DNA of 64,000 nucleotides from Larkinella sp049445795 (GTDB lineage Bacteria > Bacteroidota > Bacteroidia > Cytophagales > Spirosomataceae): contig NZ_JBMSDT010000010.1 in NCBI RefSeq assembly GCF_049445795.1, positions 1-64,000 on the forward strand, read 5' to 3'. Every line of letters starts with the position of its first letter. Within the stretch, counting starts at the first letter, position 1. The position numbers and the translations under genes are program-made. Below, piece by piece: positions 34,580-43,932 of the stretch. Below the pieces are notes generated by a model, which was not told the origin of the DNA, did not search any database, and saw nothing but the letters and a program-made list of their open reading frames with translations.

Positions 34580-35248
34580 ATGAAAAAGCTGTACCTCTTT
34601 CTTTTCTTTTTCGCAGGACTGACCGGCATGCTGAATGCACAGCGGCAACAATTCTCCTTTTCACCCCTTGGGGTCGTTTATCCCAAATACCAGATGGTTC
34701 AGTATGAGTGGTATGTGAGTCCGTTGAATAGCGTACTACTTTCAGGCTCATTTACAAACGCTGGGCAACGGTTTTCCTTCTTTACCCCAGCCCGAACGAA
34801 AAACATCACGGTCGTGAAACTGGGCCTCGGCTACCGGCGATACATCGACTTGCAAAATGGCTGGATCAACCTGTTTGTATCATCACGGGTACTAGTTGAC
34901 TACTCCATTCTGCGACTGACCAAACCAGCAACCCTCTCGATTTCGAGCGACTCCCTCCGCATCCGTGGATTTACGGTGGCACCGGAGTTTTCATTTGGTG
35001 GCAAAATCACCCTGACGCGCCACGTTTCCCTGTCTGGTGCCATTGGCTATCAGCATCTGTTTAAACTTTTTTCAGCCCAGAACACAACCCGGAATGTGTC
35101 GTATTGGAACGATTTTTACTGGACGAACGATAACCAGACCTGGGAAGATAAACGCAATTCGGTGATCAATTACCGCCGGGGCTGGTCGCCGACCATTCAG
35201 GCAACCTTGGACATCTGGCTGGGAAAAAAAGAGCAGAAGAACAAGTGA
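34580..35248 (+). CDS. Exported small outer-membrane beta-barrel-like protein
   Basis: 222 residues from the ATG at 34580, which starts the signal peptide (MKKLYLFLFFFAGLTGM, cleavage near NAQ). The mature sequence is a string of amphipathic strands with turns (YEWYVSPLNSVLLSG, VKLGLGYRRYIDL, VSLSGAIGYQHLFKLF) and ends TIQATLDIWLGKKE. It fits a barrel of eight to ten strands. Family unknown. It is divergent from the TIM-barrel-like lipoprotein, with 198 bp between start codons. Confidence 0.6.
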   Translation: MKKLYLFLFFFAGLTGMLNAQRQQFSFSPLGVVYPKYQMVQYEWYVSPLNSVLLSGSFTNAGQRFSFFTPARTKNITVVKLGLGYRRYIDLQNGWINLFVSSRVLVDYSILRLTKPATLSISSDSLRIRGFTVAPEFSFGGKITLTRHVSLSGAIGYQHLFKLFSAQNTTRNVSYWNDFYWTNDNQTWEDKRNSVINYRRGWSPTIQATLDIWLGKKEQKNK

Positions 35249-35406
35249 GCACATGACACTGAACAAGTGATGACCGGAAAATAAGCGAAATCAAGTTACA
35301 GGATGCCGGAGCGGTTTTCGGAAAGCCCTTTGGCTCAGAAGCAGAACAAAGCTGCGGAAATCTTGCCTATCTTGCTCGTAGTCAATGCTCTAAACTCCAC
35401 ATCCTT

Positions 35407-35853
35407 ATGGCAACGATTCGCAAGCAAATCACGCAGTACGAAGTCAGCACCGCCATCCGGCGCTCGGGTACGCCGGTTTCTACGTTTTACGAACGGGTGA
35501 TCATCCTGAAAACCGCGCCGGAGTACCACGGCCTGACGATCACTGTCACGCTGGCGTTTGCCACCTCGTTCAACTCGTTCACCACCGCCGTGGTTGGCTA
35601 TTACGGTGGGGCTACGTCGTTCAATCAGCAGGTTGCCATCTGGTTACCGGTTTCGGAGTTTCAGTACTATTACGATATGTTGCGAAACGAAACTCCGGTT
35701 TACTTCCAGTTTGACTACAACGAAGCCAATCCGTTGATCTATTACATCACGAATTTTAAGCTGACCACGGGGCTTGAACCCACTGGCGAAGGGGCGGAAA
35801 GCCTGTCGTTCAGGGCCTTGGATAACCTGGCGCTTCAGCAAACGGAAGCGTGA
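35407..35853 (+). CDS. Small protein of unknown function, beta-rich
   Basis: 148 residues, no signal peptide. It is rich in Thr, Tyr, Phe and Asn, with a strand pattern (LTITVTLAFATSF, TAVVGYYGG, PVYFQFDYN). I do not recognise it. The upstream gene ends 158 bp earlier. It ends at the strong terminator 35868-35906 and appears to be a single-gene unit. Codon use is like its neighbours. Confidence 0.5.
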   Translation: MATIRKQITQYEVSTAIRRSGTPVSTFYERVIILKTAPEYHGLTITVTLAFATSFNSFTTAVVGYYGGATSFNQQVAIWLPVSEFQYYYDMLRNETPVYFQFDYNEANPLIYYITNFKLTTGLEPTGEGAESLSFRALDNLALQQTEA

Positions 35854-35867
35854 TCGAGGGCGAATGG

Positions 35868-35906
35868 CCGGCTGGTTTGACCACAAACCAGCCGGTTGGT
35901 TTTTTA
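35868..35906 (+). terminator. Terminator between convergent genes
   Basis: CCGGCTGGTTTG and CAAACCAGCCGG pair perfectly around ACCA, followed by GG and six T residues. The T-run overlaps the stop codon of the GH65 gene. Confidence 0.92.
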
Positions 35907-38243
35907 CTCGCTTTCAGTCAGGTCATTAACCGTTGGTCGGGGCACGGACTTCCGGCTTTTCCCTTCCAGCCCGAACGACTCGCCAAATAACTCAATGTCG
36001 GCGGTTTTGTCCGAAAAGTTCTCTACCGTCACATCGGTTTGTGTAACCTTTACTTCCAGCAGCGCCCCCCGGAACCGGAGCTTGAAGGCCAGCGATTGCC
36101 AGTTTGCGGGGCAGTAAGGGTTCAACACCACCTGATTATCCCGGATGCGGAAACCGCCGAAGCCCTTCACTACTGCCAGCCAGCTCCCGGCCATCGAAGT
36201 AATATGGCAGCCGTCTTCGGTGTCGTTGTTGTAGTCGTCGAGGTCCAGCCGGGCCGTGCGCAGGTACATTTCGTAGGCTTTTTCGGTCAGCCCGAGCGAC
36301 GACGCCAGCACCGAATGCACGCAGGGCGACAACGACGACTCGTGAACGGTCATCGGTTCATAAAAGTCGAAGTTCCGCTGAAGCGTTTCCCGATCGAACT
36401 CATCTTCAAAGAAGTAAATCCCCTGCAACACGTCGGCCTGTTTGATGAAGCACGACCGCAGAATCCGGTCCCACGACCAGTGCTGGTTGAGCGGTCGCTG
36501 GCCTTTCGGAATCTCGGAAACCGGCATCAACTCCTTGTCCAGAAACGATTCCTGCTGCAAAAACACCCGCCGGTTTTCGTCGTAGGGGAGGTGAATGTTC
36601 TCTACGATGTGTTTCGCCGTGGCGATTTCCTTTTCCTCCCGGAAATGAATCCGGTCGCACAACTCATTGAATTTCGCCAGGTTAAGCTCCTTCACGCGGT
36701 TGACGGTTTCGACGGTGTAACGCAGCGTCCAGGCGGCCAGGTAGTTGGTATACCAGTTGTTGTTGACGTTGTTTTCGTACTCATTTGGCCCCGTTACGCC
36801 TAGCATCACGTACTGTTGTTTGGCCTCCGACCAGTTGACGCGCTGGCTCCAGAACCGACTGATGGCAATGAGTACTTCCAGACCGTAATCGACCAGATAC
36901 ATTTCGTCGCCCGTGTACCGCACGTAATCGTAAATGGCGTAGGCAATCGCGCCGTTCCGGTGGATTTCTTCGAAAGTGATTTCCCACTCGTTGTGGCATT
37001 CCTCGCCGTTCATCGTCACCATCGGATACAGCGCGGCTCCAGCCTTAAAACCCAACTTCTTGGCGTTTTCGATGGCTTTTTCGAGGTGTTTGTAGCGGTA
37101 CAACAGCAGATTTCGGCTCACTTTCTGATCGGCCGTCGCCAGGTAAAACGGCAGGCAATAGGCTTCGGTGTCCCAGTAGGTCGAGCCGCCGTATTTTTCG
37201 CCGGTAAAGCCTTTCGGGCCGATGTTTAGTCGCTCGTCTTCACCGGTATAGGTCTGGTTCAGTTGAAAAATACAAAACCGGATGCCCTGCTGTGCGGCTG
37301 CGTCGCCCTCAATGGTGATGTCGTTCACTTTCCACTTGTCGGCCCAGGCCTGCCGCTGCTCAATGAGCATTCGGTCGAAGCCTTTGGCCGTGATCCGCTG
37401 GAGGTATTTTCGCGTTTCGGCCACAATCCGGTCGGTGTCGTAATTGAGCGACGAAAGGTTGACGGCGTATTTGTAAATGACGGTTTCCTGCCCCTGCCGA
37501 CAGTCGAGCGTCAGGCGGTTGGCGACGTATTTCTCCTGCCGGATCGGTTGCGACTGAAAATCGACCCGGCCGCCGTCCTGCTCGATTTCCACACACATGC
37601 CCGTACAAACGTGGAAACCGGTTTTGCGGGTCCGCAACTCGATAAAAGCCTCGCCGTAGCCGGTTTCCTTCCGAACCTCGTCCCAGAATGTTTCGTCATA
37701 GTTCGAGTCCCGGTTCCGAATCGAGCCGTCGATATAGGGTTCGATGGTAATTTTGGCGTCGAAATTCAGCGGTTTCAGGCTGTAGCGGATGGCCCCGGCT
37801 TCGTCGTCGACAATCGAACAAAACCGCTTCGTGTATACTTCCAGTTCCCGGCCGCTTTTCAGCGTAGCGATAAAGGAACGCTCCAGGTAGCCTTCCTGCA
37901 TGTTGAGCACCCGCCGGAACTCGCGGACTTCGCAGGTGTTCAGGTCGAGCGTTTCGTAGTCGATGTTGATCGTAATGCCGATCCAGTTGGCCGCGTTCAG
38001 CACCTTGGCGAAGTACTCCGGGTAGCCGTTTTTCCACCAGCCGACGCGGGTTTTGTCGGGATAATACACCCCGGCCACGTAATTACCCTGCAAACTTTTG
38101 CCCGTAAAAGTTTCTTCAAAGTTGCCACGTTGGCCCATTCGGCCGTTGCCCAGGCTCATCACGCTTTCAGTAATTTCGTTGTAAGGGCGGTGGAAGTTGT
38201 CTTCAATAATCAGCCAGGGGTCGTGTTTCAAATACTGTTTCAT
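35904..38243 (-). CDS. GH65 disaccharide phosphorylase (maltose/kojibiose/trehalose phosphorylase type)
   Basis: 779 residues from the ATG at 38243; a start five codons earlier is possible. GH65 phosphorylases split alpha-glucosides with phosphate and release beta-glucose 1-phosphate. The N-terminal domain precedes an (alpha/alpha)6 barrel. The catalytic acid is E488 in GPNEYENNVNNNWYTN, matching E487 of the Lactobacillus brevis maltose phosphorylase in position. WDTEAYCLPFYLAT is another family segment. There is no signal, so it acts in the cytosol. The beta-phosphoglucomutase nearby supports phosphorolysis rather than hydrolysis. The bond (maltose, trehalose, kojibiose or nigerose) cannot be decided here. 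Confidence 0.93.
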   Translation of the reverse strand: MKQYLKHDPWLIIEDNFHRPYNEITESVMSLGNGRMGQRGNFEETFTGKSLQGNYVAGVYYPDKTRVGWWKNGYPEYFAKVLNAANWIGITINIDYETLDLNTCEVREFRRVLNMQEGYLERSFIATLKSGRELEVYTKRFCSIVDDEAGAIRYSLKPLNFDAKITIEPYIDGSIRNRDSNYDETFWDEVRKETGYGEAFIELRTRKTGFHVCTGMCVEIEQDGGRVDFQSQPIRQEKYVANRLTLDCRQGQETVIYKYAVNLSSLNYDTDRIVAETRKYLQRITAKGFDRMLIEQRQAWADKWKVNDITIEGDAAAQQGIRFCIFQLNQTYTGEDERLNIGPKGFTGEKYGGSTYWDTEAYCLPFYLATADQKVSRNLLLYRYKHLEKAIENAKKLGFKAGAALYPMVTMNGEECHNEWEITFEEIHRNGAIAYAIYDYVRYTGDEMYLVDYGLEVLIAISRFWSQRVNWSEAKQQYVMLGVTGPNEYENNVNNNWYTNYLAAWTLRYTVETVNRVKELNLAKFNELCDRIHFREEKEIATAKHIVENIHLPYDENRRVFLQQESFLDKELMPVSEIPKGQRPLNQHWSWDRILRSCFIKQADVLQGIYFFEDEFDRETLQRNFDFYEPMTVHESSLSPCVHSVLASSLGLTEKAYEMYLRTARLDLDDYNNDTEDGCHITSMAGSWLAVVKGFGGFRIRDNQVVLNPYCPANWQSLAFKLRFRGALLEVKVTQTDVTVENFSDKTADIELFGESFGLEGKSRKSVPRPTVNDLTESE

Positions 38244-38311
38244 CTGAAGGTTGTGCAAAGAAGGCGGTTTAGTGCTACGTTAAAAAGTGAGACAGGGTTA
38301 CGGGGTACAGT

Positions 38312-38413
38312 TTTATGGTTTAGAGTTTATAATTACTTTAATAAGTAGATTATAATCAAGAGTTTGTCTTGTCTGAAACCATGAACTATAGACTATGAAC
38401 TATAAACCATAAA
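38312..38413. repeat. Word-repeat quasi-palindrome between GH65 and DinB genes
   Basis: The left arm (38312-38333) TTTATGGTTTAGAGTTTATA pairs with the right end (to 38413) GAACTATAAACCATAAA at about 18 of 22. The right side repeats AACTATAGACTATG-like words. Confidence 0.6.
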
Positions 38414-38417
38414 TGCT

Positions 38418-38990
38418 TCATTTCGCTAAAAACCGGTCGGCTTCGTGTTTGACGCGCAGGGCTTGGTTGATGTGCCGTTCGGTATGGGCTACCAGCATTT
38501 GGAAAGCGTCGCCGACGTTCATTTTGAGCCAGTTTCCGAACAGCGTCATCATCTGCGTGTGGTTCCAGTCGAGGTAAACGCCCTTGTCGAGCAACACGTG
38601 CAGGAGTTGTTGCAATTCCAGAAACTGACGCATCACATCCCGTGCATCGAGGTCGTTGCGGGGTTTGAGAAACGAAACCGTCGGGATTTTCATCTTCGTA
38701 TTGGGGTCAATGATGTACCGCAACGTCCGACCCACCAGCGAGCTTTTTAGCGTTTCGTCAGGCGGGGTGGTTTGAATCAGCCCGAGGTCATCCACCTTTT
38801 TCTGGAGGTTGCGAATATAAAACCGTTCGGCCAGGTTCAGGTGTTGCAGGCATTGGGTGATGCTCCAGCGCCGGGTGTCCGGTTTCCAGTTCAGTTGCTC
38901 GTCGGTCAGTGGGCGAAACTCCCGTTCCACGGTTTCCAAAACCGTCCGGATGCGTTGCTGAAGCTGTTGTGCCGTTTCGAGTTTTTGCAT
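38418..38990 (-). CDS. DinB-family protein
   Basis: 190 residues. It has the four-helix layout with histidines in SITQCLQHLNLAERF, LDWNHTQMMTLFGNW and LVAHTERHINQALR, the set that binds the metal in DinB_2 proteins. The family includes thiol-dependent transferases, and the substrate is unknown. It lies between the GH65 and beta-phosphoglucomutase genes on the same strand, 12 bp after the latter, an unexpected place for it. It is not a recent copy of the DinB protein at 17233-17787. Confidence 0.8.
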   Translation of the reverse strand: MQKLETAQQLQQRIRTVLETVEREFRPLTDEQLNWKPDTRRWSITQCLQHLNLAERFYIRNLQKKVDDLGLIQTTPPDETLKSSLVGRTLRYIIDPNTKMKIPTVSFLKPRNDLDARDVMRQFLELQQLLHVLLDKGVYLDWNHTQMMTLFGNWLKMNVGDAFQMLVAHTERHINQALRVKHEADRFLAK

Positions 38991-39002
38991 AATTGTAGGT
39001 AA

Positions 39003-39662
39003 TCAGTGAAGGCCTGGAAGCGACAGCACCTCCGCTAGCGTCAGGTCCGCCAGCGACGGCACAACCAGATCCGCCTGGGCCAATACGGCTGGTGAGCCGA
39101 TGCCAACCGCCCGCATACCACCCCGTTTGGCTGCTTCGATACCCGCCACAGCGTCCTCAAACACCACGCAATTGGCCGGTTCGGCACCCAGTTCAACGGC
39201 TCCTTTCAGAAACACCTCCGGGTCCGGTTTTCCCCGAACAATTTTGGTGCCGTCGATGATCGCGTCGAAATCGTTCAGCATTCCGATCCGCTCCAGAATC
39301 AGCCGCGCGTTTTTACTGACCGACCCGAGGGCGGTTTTCAGCCCGGCTGCTTTCACTTGTTCAAAGAAAACCGCAACACCAGGAAGAATGTTGGCGGGCG
39401 TCATCTGCGACACCAATTCGAGGTACCATTCATTTTTCTGCGTCGCCAGTTCGGCTTTTCGCTCATCGGAGAGCAACAGGCCACCGTGGTCCAGAATCCG
39501 GTCGAGTGACTCGGTGCGGCTGATACCTTTCAGTTGTTCATTGAATTCTTCGGTGATGTCGAACCCCAGGGCGTTGGCCATGCGTCGCCAGGCCTGGTAA
39601 TGAAAGATGGCAGTATCGACAATGACCCCATCGAGGTCAAATAGTAAGGCTTTTACGGGCAT
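39003..39662 (-). CDS. pgmB: Beta-phosphoglucomutase
   Basis: 219 residues from the ATG at 39662. It is an HAD hydrolase-fold enzyme that converts beta-glucose 1-phosphate into glucose 6-phosphate. The nucleophile and general acid/base are D9 and D11 in FDLDGVIVDT. LKGISRTESLDRIL is the substrate-binding loop specific to beta-PGM, and SVSKNAR and GKPDPEVF are HAD motifs II and III. It accepts the product of the GH65 phosphorylase encoded two genes away, so together they feed maltose-type sugars into glycolysis without using ATP for one glucose. Confidence 0.93.
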   Translation of the reverse strand: MPVKALLFDLDGVIVDTAIFHYQAWRRMANALGFDITEEFNEQLKGISRTESLDRILDHGGLLLSDERKAELATQKNEWYLELVSQMTPANILPGVAVFFEQVKAAGLKTALGSVSKNARLILERIGMLNDFDAIIDGTKIVRGKPDPEVFLKGAVELGAEPANCVVFEDAVAGIEAAKRGGMRAVGIGSPAVLAQADLVVPSLADLTLAEVLSLPGLH

Positions 39663-39740
39663 TTTGTGCAAAATTGGCCAGGTTGTACATTGCAAGAAAG
39701 CGATAAAAAAGCACTTATCACAGCGAAAAACGGGTCGGTT

Positions 39741-41618
39741 TTACCGAAGCAGTTCCAGCACCCAGGCGGTTTTGGCCGGAATTTTCAGGTTGGAAAAGCC
39801 GTTGAGGATTTCGTCGGTCAGCACGTTTTGGGCTTTCGTAAACCCGCTCATGCGTTCGGCAAACCGGGCGGTTTCGAGCGTGGTTTCCTTGTCGAGCGAG
39901 TTGGTGACAACCATCACGGTTTTGGTATTGTCGTACCGAAAATACACATACAATCCGTCCTGCGGTACGTATTGCATCACCTTGCCGTTCTGCAAAACCG
40001 GGTTGTTTTTCCGGTAATTCGCCAGTTTTCTAACAAAATTGAAGGCATCGTTTTCCTTCTCGTTGCGTCCGGCTGCGGTAAACTTGTTCTCACGGTCGCC
40101 CGGAAAACCACCCGGGAAATCTCGGCGTACTTCGGCATCCGAGGGATTTTTGGTGTTCTTCATCAACACTTCCGTGCCGTAATACCAGGATGGAATGCCG
40201 CGCGTCGTCAGGAGCCAGGTCACGCCCATTTTGTATTTCGCCAGATTTTCCCCAATGACGGATAAATACCGGTCGGTGTCGTGGTTTTCCAGAAATGTTA
40301 CCAATTTCTGCGGATCGGCATACAAACCGTCGGCCGTCAGCGCCTGGTAAAACCGGTTGACGCCCGAATCCCAACCGAAGTCCTCGCGCAGGGCCGCGTT
40401 GGTGGCATCGTAAAGCACAAAATCCAACCCACCCGGCTGATTCGATTTGAACGGCTGATCAATCCGGTTTTTGACAAAAAACGCCTGTGCCACCGGCGTC
40501 CCGACCCAGGCTTCCCCGAAAATATGAATTTTCGGAAACTCCGTCATCAGGGCCTGGTTGCAGCGGTTCAGGAAGTTCAGGTCGTTGTATTTGTAGGTAT
40601 CGACGCGCCAGGCGTCCAGCAAAAAGGCTTCGGTACACCAGATGGCATGCTGAGTCAGATAGGTTGCCAGGAATGGGTTGCGAAGGTTTAAGTCGGGCAA
40701 AAAGGGCGTAAACCAGCCGTCGAGCAGTCGCTTCCGGTCGGATTCCGACGCGTACGGATCGTACAGCGATTGTTCTTTGTGTGAACTGCTGGTGTAGGTC
40801 GGCCACTGGTTGAACCAGTCCTTGAACGGCTGGTTTTTGTACAGCCAGTGGTCGTCGCTGACGTGGTTGTAGACGGCATCCTGCACGAGTTTCATGCCGC
40901 GCTGGTGCAGCGCATCGGCCAGTTTCCGGTAGGCATCATTGCCGCCAAACCGCTTGTCGATCTGGTAATGATCGGTAAAATGGTAGCCGTGGTAACCGGC
41001 CTGCATCCGGTCAGGGGCTTCCTGTTTCAGTGCTTCGTCGTTGGCCAAAACCGGCGTCATCCAAAGGGCCGTGACGCCGAGTTCCTGCAAATAATCGAGG
41101 TGGCTGGTAACCCCTTGTAAATCACCGCCATGCCGGAGGTACGGACTCGAACGGTCGGCTTTCGTATCGAGTAAATCCGGAAACGCATCGTTCGACGGAT
41201 CGCCGTTGGCGAAGCGGTCGGGCATGATCAAGTAGATGAAATCAGCCGACGAAACGCCCTGGGCTTTGGGGCCGGTCGTGCGGGCTTTTAGTTCGTAGGC
41301 ATACCGAACGGTTTGCGAACCGCTTTGTCCGACAATCGGCACGGTGCCGGGTTTGGCGGTAGGGGAAATAGTCAGGTCGAGAAAGGCAAAATCCGGATTT
41401 TCGGCCCGGTGGAATTTCACCAGTTTAACGCCCGGATAATTGATGGAGTAGGTCAATGAACCGGCTTTGGGGCCGTACACCAGCAATTGCAGATTCGGAT
41501 TTTTCATCCCGACCCACCAGTTCGTCGGGTCGATGCGCCGGATGGCGGGCGTCTGGGCCAGGGATGGGTGCCAGATCAGCAGGAAAAGAAGAGAAAAGGG
41601 GTAAATCAGTCGTTTCAT
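39741..41618 (-). CDS. GH13 alpha-amylase family enzyme (cyclomaltodextrinase/neopullulanase-like), exported
   Basis: 625 residues from the ATG at 41618, which starts a signal peptide (MKRLIYPFSLLFLLIW, cleavage near SLAQ). The longer open frame upstream is not supported. Residues about 25-125 form an N-terminal beta domain, as in cyclomaltodextrinases. In the barrel the nucleophile is D340 (AWRVDTY), the acid/base E369 (FGEAWVG) and the third acid D447 (ENHDTDR). A C-terminal beta domain closes it. It probably releases maltose from dextrins in the periplasm. SusC/SusD partners are not in the window. Confidence 0.9.
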   Translation of the reverse strand: MKRLIYPFSLLFLLIWHPSLAQTPAIRRIDPTNWWVGMKNPNLQLLVYGPKAGSLTYSINYPGVKLVKFHRAENPDFAFLDLTISPTAKPGTVPIVGQSGSQTVRYAYELKARTTGPKAQGVSSADFIYLIMPDRFANGDPSNDAFPDLLDTKADRSSPYLRHGGDLQGVTSHLDYLQELGVTALWMTPVLANDEALKQEAPDRMQAGYHGYHFTDHYQIDKRFGGNDAYRKLADALHQRGMKLVQDAVYNHVSDDHWLYKNQPFKDWFNQWPTYTSSSHKEQSLYDPYASESDRKRLLDGWFTPFLPDLNLRNPFLATYLTQHAIWCTEAFLLDAWRVDTYKYNDLNFLNRCNQALMTEFPKIHIFGEAWVGTPVAQAFFVKNRIDQPFKSNQPGGLDFVLYDATNAALREDFGWDSGVNRFYQALTADGLYADPQKLVTFLENHDTDRYLSVIGENLAKYKMGVTWLLTTRGIPSWYYGTEVLMKNTKNPSDAEVRRDFPGGFPGDRENKFTAAGRNEKENDAFNFVRKLANYRKNNPVLQNGKVMQYVPQDGLYVYFRYDNTKTVMVVTNSLDKETTLETARFAERMSGFTKAQNVLTDEILNGFSNLKIPAKTAWVLELLR

Positions 41619-41736
41619 CTGGTTAGCAGGAAGCATATTACCTAAAAATAGACCTAAATAAAGGAAAAGTTTACATTTTACGAGTACTTTCCAATTTTGT
41701 TGGCGAAACCGATTCAACAGACTTTGCTGACATTGA

Positions 41737-41744
41737 TAAATTTG
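41737..41744 (+). promoter_or_regulatory. -7 element TAAATTTG before the Tat-type amylase gene
   Basis: Matches TAnnTTTG and ends 10 bases before the ATG at 41755, so the leader is very short. A -33 TTTG is not evident. Confidence 0.45.
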
Positions 41745-41754
41745 TACCTTGGAC

Positions 41755-43608
41755 ATGAAGACTAAATCCGCTGCTTCCGAAACCCCACTAATAAACCGAC
41801 GAACCTTCGCCGGTTTGCTGCTGGCAGGCGGTCTAACCACCGCCGGGCACCGGACATTGGAACCCTTACAGGCACTCATGGATACCTCTGCTCCGCACGA
41901 AACGAAGTCCGACAAACTTGTCATTTACCAGATTTTCACCCGGCTGTTCGGGAATCAGCAAACCACCAACAAACCCTGGGGCAGCCGCGATGAAAACGGT
42001 GTCGGGAAATTCAACGACATTACGGCCATAGCCCTTCAGGAACTGAAGAAATTCGGCGTGTCATACGTCTGGTATACCGGCGTGATCGAACACGCCCTGA
42101 TGACTGATTATTCAGTGTTCGGCATCCGGAAAGACCATCCGGCGGTGGTGAAAGGGCGGGCAGGGTCGCCGTATGCCATCAAGGATTATTACGATGTGAA
42201 CCCCGATCTGGCCGTGGATGTCAACAACCGGATGCGGGAGTTTGAGGACTTGCTGAAACGCTCGCACGCCAACGAACTAAAGGTGATCATCGATTTCATT
42301 CCGAACCACGTGGCCCGGCAGTATTATTCGGATGCCAAACCGCCGGGGGTGCTGGATTTGGGCGAGGATGATGATACCGGCAAGGCCTTTGATCCGCAAA
42401 ACAACTTTTATTACCTGCCCGGACAGGCCTTTCAGGTGCCGCCGAACGTGTTTACGCCTGAACCGGCCAACGCGCCCTACGTGGAAAATCCGGCCAAAGC
42501 GACGGGAAACGACGTGTTCAAAGCCCAGCCCGACATCAACGACTGGTTTGAAACGACCAAACTGAACTATGGCGTCGATTACCTGAATAACCGCCAACCG
42601 AACTTCGACCCGGTGCCGTTTACCTGGCTCAAGATGCGGGACATTTTGCTCTATTGGGCGGGCAAGGGCGTCGACGGTTTTCGGTGCGACATGGCCGAGA
42701 TGGTGCCGGTCGAATTCTGGGGTTGGGCCATTCCGCAGGTGAAAGCCGCCAAACCGGGCATCATTTTCATCGCCGAAATCTACAATCCGCAGCAATACCG
42801 CAACTACATTTTTACCGGTAAATTCGATTACCTGTACGACAAAGTGGGCCTGTACGATGCCGTTCGGCGGTTGATGGAAGGCAAAGGAACCGCCGAAGAC
42901 ATCACGCGGATGTGGCAGCAGGAGTCGGGCGATTATGCCAACCACATGCTGCGGTTTCTGGAAAACCACGACGAACAGCGCATTGCCTCCCGGTTTTTTG
43001 CCAGCGATCCGTGGACGGCGGTTCCGGCCATGACGCTCTCGGCTACGTTGCACACCGGTCCGCTGATGATTTACTTTGGGCAGGAGGTGGGCGTCAACCC
43101 GACGCAGGCCGAGGGCTTTCAGGGCGAAGACGGCCGTACGACCATTTTTGATTACTGGGGTATTCCGGAATACCAGGCCTGGACCAACGGCGGCCGGTTC
43201 GACGGCGGTAAACTGACCGACGACCAGAAGAATCTACGGAAATTCTACCAGCAGCTGAATCAACTGGTCAATACCAGCGATGCCATCCGGACGGGCGGTT
43301 TTTACGACTTGCAGTACGTCAATAATAACGGCCAGAGTGCGGGCTACGACCCACACCGGCTGTTTAGTTACCTCCGGCATTCGGCCAAACAGAAGTTATT
43401 GATTGTCTGTAATTTCGACCGAGAGAAAACCGCCCGGACCACGGTTCGGATTCCGGCCGAAGCCTGGAAAGCCCTGAAACTCGATGCCGGAAAAAGCTAT
43501 TCGTTCACCGACATTTTTCGGACAAAAACAAAGCTGAAAGCCACAGCTCTGGCCGGGGTGCCGGTCGAGTTGCCACCATTGGGGGTGCTGGTGCTGGAGA
43601 TAAAGTAA
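41755..43608 (+). CDS. GH13 alpha-amylase family enzyme with twin-arginine signal
   Basis: 617 residues from the ATG at 41755; a TTG two codons earlier is unlikely. The N-terminus has NRRTFAGLLLAGG, a Tat-type signal with two arginines, unlike the Sec signal of the neighbouring GH13 gene. Catalytic residues are D312 (GFRCDMAEM), E341 (FIAEIYNP) and D406 (ENHDEQR). The barrel start (KLVIYQIFTRLFG) is typical. Likely periplasmic or surface starch or dextrin hydrolysis. Divergent from the other amylase, with 136 bp between starts, so shared control is likely. Export as a folded enzyme is inferred from the Tat motif. Confidence 0.88.
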   Translation: MKTKSAASETPLINRRTFAGLLLAGGLTTAGHRTLEPLQALMDTSAPHETKSDKLVIYQIFTRLFGNQQTTNKPWGSRDENGVGKFNDITAIALQELKKFGVSYVWYTGVIEHALMTDYSVFGIRKDHPAVVKGRAGSPYAIKDYYDVNPDLAVDVNNRMREFEDLLKRSHANELKVIIDFIPNHVARQYYSDAKPPGVLDLGEDDDTGKAFDPQNNFYYLPGQAFQVPPNVFTPEPANAPYVENPAKATGNDVFKAQPDINDWFETTKLNYGVDYLNNRQPNFDPVPFTWLKMRDILLYWAGKGVDGFRCDMAEMVPVEFWGWAIPQVKAAKPGIIFIAEIYNPQQYRNYIFTGKFDYLYDKVGLYDAVRRLMEGKGTAEDITRMWQQESGDYANHMLRFLENHDEQRIASRFFASDPWTAVPAMTLSATLHTGPLMIYFGQEVGVNPTQAEGFQGEDGRTTIFDYWGIPEYQAWTNGGRFDGGKLTDDQKNLRKFYQQLNQLVNTSDAIRTGGFYDLQYVNNNGQSAGYDPHRLFSYLRHSAKQKLLIVCNFDREKTARTTVRIPAEAWKALKLDAGKSYSFTDIFRTKTKLKATALAGVPVELPPLGVLVLEIK

Positions 43609-43695
43609 CAACCGGTCGATCAATGGCTGGGAAAAACCGGCTGAACGGGGTTATCTGAAAAAATGTTAACTTAGTAAAAAAAGAAACAATTGGTT

Positions 43696-43932
43696 ATGCA
43701 GGTGACGTACAGAGTTCCCGTAGAAGCGTTAAACAGCGGTTTTCTGGATATGATTAAAGCCAGCTTTGCGGGTAAGGAAATCAGTATCACCGTTGAAGAA
43801 GTAACTAACAGTCAACCGATTAATCAGAAGGAGTTGTATAAAAAGTCATTACCGCTGCTTGAACGATTCAACAATATGCGTGTCGATCCGGCATTGAATC
43901 TTTCTGATTTGGCGAATGAAGTTAATTTATGA
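43696..43932 (+). CDS. Antitoxin of a VapBC-type pair
   Basis: 78 residues from the ATG at 43696. The protein is small, with a likely N-terminal DNA-binding part (VTYRVPVEALNSGFLDMIK) and a C-terminal tail (LLERFNNMRVDPALNLSDLANEV) that would wrap the toxin. The family is not one I can name. The role is inferred from the PIN gene that overlaps its end by four bases (ATGA). Such antitoxins usually repress their own operon. Confidence 0.75.
   Translation: MQVTYRVPVEALNSGFLDMIKASFAGKEISITVEEVTNSQPINQKELYKKSLPLLERFNNMRVDPALNLSDLANEVNL

Noticed and set aside
37263..38348. 361-codon open frame opposite the GH65 gene
   Set aside because: It is antisense to conserved GH65 motifs. High GC at third positions creates such long antisense frames in this window.
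39666..40265. 199-codon open frame opposite the GH13 gene
   Set aside because: Antisense to the C-terminal part of the amylase and starts inside an intergenic gap; no family features.
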